Below, piece after piece: positions 5,588-7,361 of a stretch of 7,361 nt of DNA. This DNA comes from Hydrogenophaga sp. GTDB lineage: Bacteria > Pseudomonadota > Gammaproteobacteria > Burkholderiales > Burkholderiaceae_C. The DNA is taken from NCBI GenBank assembly GCA_030684755.1, contig JAUXXN010000350.1:1-7361 (forward strand), written 5' to 3'. Every line of letters starts with the position of its first letter. The first letter of the stretch is position 1. The position numbers were made by a program, and so were the translations under genes. Under the pieces are notes generated by a model, which saw only the letters and a list, made by a program, of their open reading frames with translations, did not search any database and was not told where the DNA came from.

Positions 5588-6229
5588 TCAGCCCGCGTCG
5601 GGCTGGGCAGCGGGTGCGGCGCGCTGGAACGCGTCCAGCTGGCCGCAAGCCTGGTCGATGGCGCTGATCAGCGGCCAGCGTGACATATCCACCTTGAAGC
5701 GGCGCGCGCTTTCCACCTGCGGAATCAGGTACACGTCAGCCACCGTGGGCGCTTGGCCAAAGCTGAATGCCCCGCGCGCCGTGTCGGCGGCCAGCAGGGC
5801 TTCGTAGGCGTCAAAACCAGCGCCGATCCAGGTGGCGCACCAGGCGTTCACCGTGGCTTCGTCGGCGTTGAACTGCTTGCGCAGGGCTTCAAGAATGCGG
5901 CGGTTGTTGATGGGGTGGATGTCGCAACCCACAATGGCCGCCAGCGCCCGCACGCGGGCGCGCTCACTGGCACCGGCTGGCAGCAGCGCGGGCGTGGGGT
6001 GCGTTTCTTCCAGCCACTCGATGATCGCGGGCGACTGGATCAGCACCTCGCCGCTGTCCAGCGCCAGCGCGGGCACCAGCATCTGCGGGTTCACGGCTTT
6101 GAAGGCGTCTTTCAGATGCTCTTCTTTGCCCAGGTGCACCGCCAAATACTCGGCGCTCAGACCCTTGAGGTTGAGCGCAATGCGCAGGCGGTGCGAGGTG
6201 CCGCTGCGCCAAAAGTTGTAGAGCTTCAT
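5588..6229 (-). CDS. nagL: Maleylpyruvate isomerase, glutathione-dependent (zeta-class GST)
   Basis: A 213-residue cytoplasmic zeta-class glutathione transferase that uses glutathione to isomerise maleylpyruvate to fumarylpyruvate in gentisate breakdown. The N-terminal thioredoxin-like domain carries the zeta signature as RSGTSHRLRIAL at 8-19, where the usual second-site Cys is Thr (T11). VP at 52-53 is the cis-proline and QSPAIIEWLEE at 65-75 binds the glutathione gamma-glutamyl group. The helical domain has CDIHPINNRRIL at 102-113 and QVESARRF at 171-178; R8 and R176 occupy positions I recall as substrate-binding in NagL of Ralstonia sp. U2, which this protein resembles closely from memory. 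Its ATG overlaps the preceding hydrolase stop as ATGA, indicating translational coupling. The neighbouring gentisate dioxygenase and fumarylpyruvate hydrolase favour maleylpyruvate over maleylacetoacetate as substrate. It is the last gene of its - strand operon and faces the toxin gene. Confidence 0.9.
   Translation of the reverse strand: MKLYNFWRSGTSHRLRIALNLKGLSAEYLAVHLGKEEHLKDAFKAVNPQMLVPALALDSGEVLIQSPAIIEWLEETHPTPALLPAGASERARVRALAAIVGCDIHPINNRRILEALRKQFNADEATVNAWCATWIGAGFDAYEALLAADTARGAFSFGQAPTVADVYLIPQVESARRFKVDMSRWPLISAIDQACGQLDAFQRAAPAAQPDAG
5589..5605 (-). repeat. Short perfect hairpin at the nagL stop codon
   Basis: CAGCCCG (5589-5595) and CGGGCTG (5599-5605) pair around a three-base loop, covering the last codons and the stop of nagL. 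On the - strand it is followed by AACCAGCAAAAG rather than a T tract, so it is not a canonical terminator. It may be chance in GC-rich coding DNA or a transcript-end structure; I see no better terminator in the convergent gap at 5448-5587. Confidence 0.35.
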
Positions 6230-6927
6230 TCGGCGGGGCCCACCGTCAGTGCAATCTCGGCCACGCCGTCCACACGGCCTGTGATTTGGTCGCCCGGCAG
6301 CACCGCGCCCACGCCTTCGGGCGTGCCGGTGTAGATGATGTCGCCGGGCTGCAGGTGGTAATAAGTGGACAGGTCGGCAATGATTTCGCGGATGTTCCAG
6401 ATCAGCTTGTTCACGTCGGAAGACTGCTTGGTGGCGCCGTTGACTTCCAGAGCGATCGCGCCGTGTTCGATGACCACGCCTTCCATGGGCACGATCTCGG
6501 AGCACACGGAGCCTTCTTCAATGTCCTTGCCCGTGTCCCACGGACGGCCCTTGTCGCGCGCCACCAGCTGCAGGTCGCGGCGGGTCATGTCCAGCCCGGC
6601 AGCGTAGCCATACACCAACTCGTGGGCGTTGGCCTCGCTCACTCGAAAGCCGGGCTTGCCAATGGCCAGCACCAGTTCCATCTCGAAGTGGTAGTTGCTG
6701 GTGCGCGGTGGGTAGGTAACCGTGGCGCCGCTTTCCACCAGCGTCTGGGGCGACTTGGTGAAGTAGAACGCCTGTTCGACGCTTTTATCAACCGGACGGC
6801 CCATCTCGACGGCGTGCGCGTGGTAATTGCGGCCCACGCAGAAGATGCGGTTGATGGGGAAGCGCTCGGTCTTGCCACGGATGGGCAGGGACTGGATGGC
6901 GGGTGGGGAGAAGAGGTATGGGGTCAT
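6226..6927 (-). CDS. nagK: Fumarylpyruvate hydrolase (FAH family)
   Basis: A 233-residue member of the fumarylacetoacetate hydrolase superfamily, predicted to cleave fumarylpyruvate to fumarate and pyruvate, the last step of the gentisate route. The start of the catalytic domain, IFCVGRNYHAHAVEMG at 28-43, includes the Tyr/His pair Y35 and H38. HFEMELVLAIG at 80-90 supplies metal ligands E82 and E84, and GLDMTRRDLQ at 111-120 supplies D113. R124/K126, K134 and the late YTGTPEGVGAVLPGD (199-213) complete the active-site pattern for Mg2+ or Mn2+. Length suits the single-domain FAH group. I chose ATG 6927; a TTG three codons upstream (6936) would also fit, and neither has a clear Shine-Dalgarno. 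It begins 18 bases after the gentisate dioxygenase stop and overlaps nagL by four bases. Sequence alone would also allow another FAH substrate; the dioxygenase and isomerase neighbours decide the assignment. Confidence 0.88.
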   Translation of the reverse strand: MTPYLFSPPAIQSLPIRGKTERFPINRIFCVGRNYHAHAVEMGRPVDKSVEQAFYFTKSPQTLVESGATVTYPPRTSNYHFEMELVLAIGKPGFRVSEANAHELVYGYAAGLDMTRRDLQLVARDKGRPWDTGKDIEEGSVCSEIVPMEGVVIEHGAIALEVNGATKQSSDVNKLIWNIREIIADLSTYYHLQPGDIIYTGTPEGVGAVLPGDQITGRVDGVAEIALTVGPAE

Positions 6928-6945
6928 GTCATTCAATCGGTGAAG

Positions 6946-7361
6946 TTATCGGGTTTCGTAAACACCCAGTTTTCTGTGCAGTGGCGATTCGTCGGCGATG
7001 AACACGAACGCCGCCTGGTCTGCCGAGCGGTTCGTCAGCGTCACCGGCTCGTAGCCCGGTGCGCAGCAGGTGTCGGCTTCCACCAGTGCAAAGCTTTTGC
7101 CGCAGGTGCCAACATCCACACCGCCTTCAATGAGGTGAAACACCTGCGAGGGCGAGCGTGCGGGCAGCGTGAGCGTTTGGCCGGGTTTGAGCATCAGCGC
7201 GTAAAAGCCCAAAATGTTCTCGGCGTCGGTGCCGGTTTCCGGGTTCACGTAGGTCACTTGCACGCAGTCCAAGTCAGGCTCGTTGTCGGCCATGTTGACC
7301 AGTGCGGCGCGGGTATCAACCCAGGGGTAGCGCAGCATGGGGTAGCGCTTGTCGCTGCGGT
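6946..7361 (-). CDS. nagI: Gentisate 1,2-dioxygenase, C-terminal part (runs off the window)
   Basis: The last 137 or so residues of a cupin-type ring-cleavage dioxygenase; the start lies beyond 7361. The visible part opens RSDKRYPMLRYPWVDTRAAL, continues with VQVTYVNPETG and the C-terminal beta-barrel segment GQTLTLPARSPSQVFHLIEGG, then CCAPGYEPVTLTNRSADQAAFVFIADESPLHRKLGVYETR. The R/SYPW...R.AL and YVNPETG phrases are typical of the second cupin domain of gentisate dioxygenases, Fe(II) enzymes that open the ring of gentisate to maleylpyruvate. The iron ligands belong to the N-terminal cupin and are not in view, so catalytic competence cannot be judged here. The M at 7338 is internal: the frame is open to the window edge. 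As first gene of the nagI-nagK-nagL set it is probably transcribed from a promoter outside the window. 1-Hydroxy-2-naphthoate or salicylate dioxygenases of the same family are possible alternatives. Confidence 0.82.
   Translation of the reverse strand, partial: RSDKRYPMLRYPWVDTRAALVNMADNEPDLDCVQVTYVNPETGTDAENILGFYALMLKPGQTLTLPARSPSQVFHLIEGGVDVGTCGKSFALVEADTCCAPGYEPVTLTNRSADQAAFVFIADESPLHRKLGVYETR

Overview
The window is GC-rich proteobacterial DNA. Its gene content and the near-familiar sequence of the gentisate-pathway isomerase point to a betaproteobacterium of the order Burkholderiales, most likely a Comamonadaceae-type genome (Hydrogenophaga, Acidovorax or Rhodoferax relatives). That placement is inferred from remembered family sequences, not from a search.

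Layout. At the left edge a rho-independent terminator (33-64, + strand) closes an upstream transcription unit that lies outside the window. A four-gene + strand block follows (185-3292): an NnrS-family haem-copper membrane protein, a small nitroreductase, a 134-residue protein of unknown function, and a hemerythrin-like di-iron protein. The gaps are 46, 38 and 21 bases, so it reads as one operon. NnrS and hemerythrin-like proteins are both linked to nitric oxide or nitrosative stress in denitrifying and related bacteria, so the block is best read as a nitric-oxide/oxygen response unit. The nitroreductase and the unknown protein are its less understood members.

A 189-base AT-richer spacer (3293-3481) holds a strong 13-pair hairpin and two sets of short direct repeats. 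It precedes an orphan periplasmic substrate-binding protein of the branched-chain amino-acid type (3482-4681), which has a Tat-like signal and no transporter subunits beside it. Next is a VapBC-like toxin-antitoxin pair (4783-5447). The ribbon-helix-helix antitoxin looks intact. The PIN toxin is interrupted by a single in-frame TGA at codon 99; downstream of it the same frame continues with the conserved end of the PIN domain, so the toxin appears to be a recent pseudogene.

The right part (5588-7361) is on the - strand and converges on the toxin gene. Read in its own direction it runs gentisate 1,2-dioxygenase (only the C-terminal part is in the window), fumarylpyruvate hydrolase, then glutathione-dependent maleylpyruvate isomerase: the nagI-nagK-nagL order of gentisate catabolism. 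Together these take gentisate through maleylpyruvate and fumarylpyruvate to fumarate and pyruvate. The last two genes overlap by ATGA.

I see no transposase, integrase, CRISPR array, tRNA or rRNA. The most useful items for a second look are the unknown protein in the nitric-oxide block, the broken PIN toxin, and the structured spacer before the orphan binding protein.
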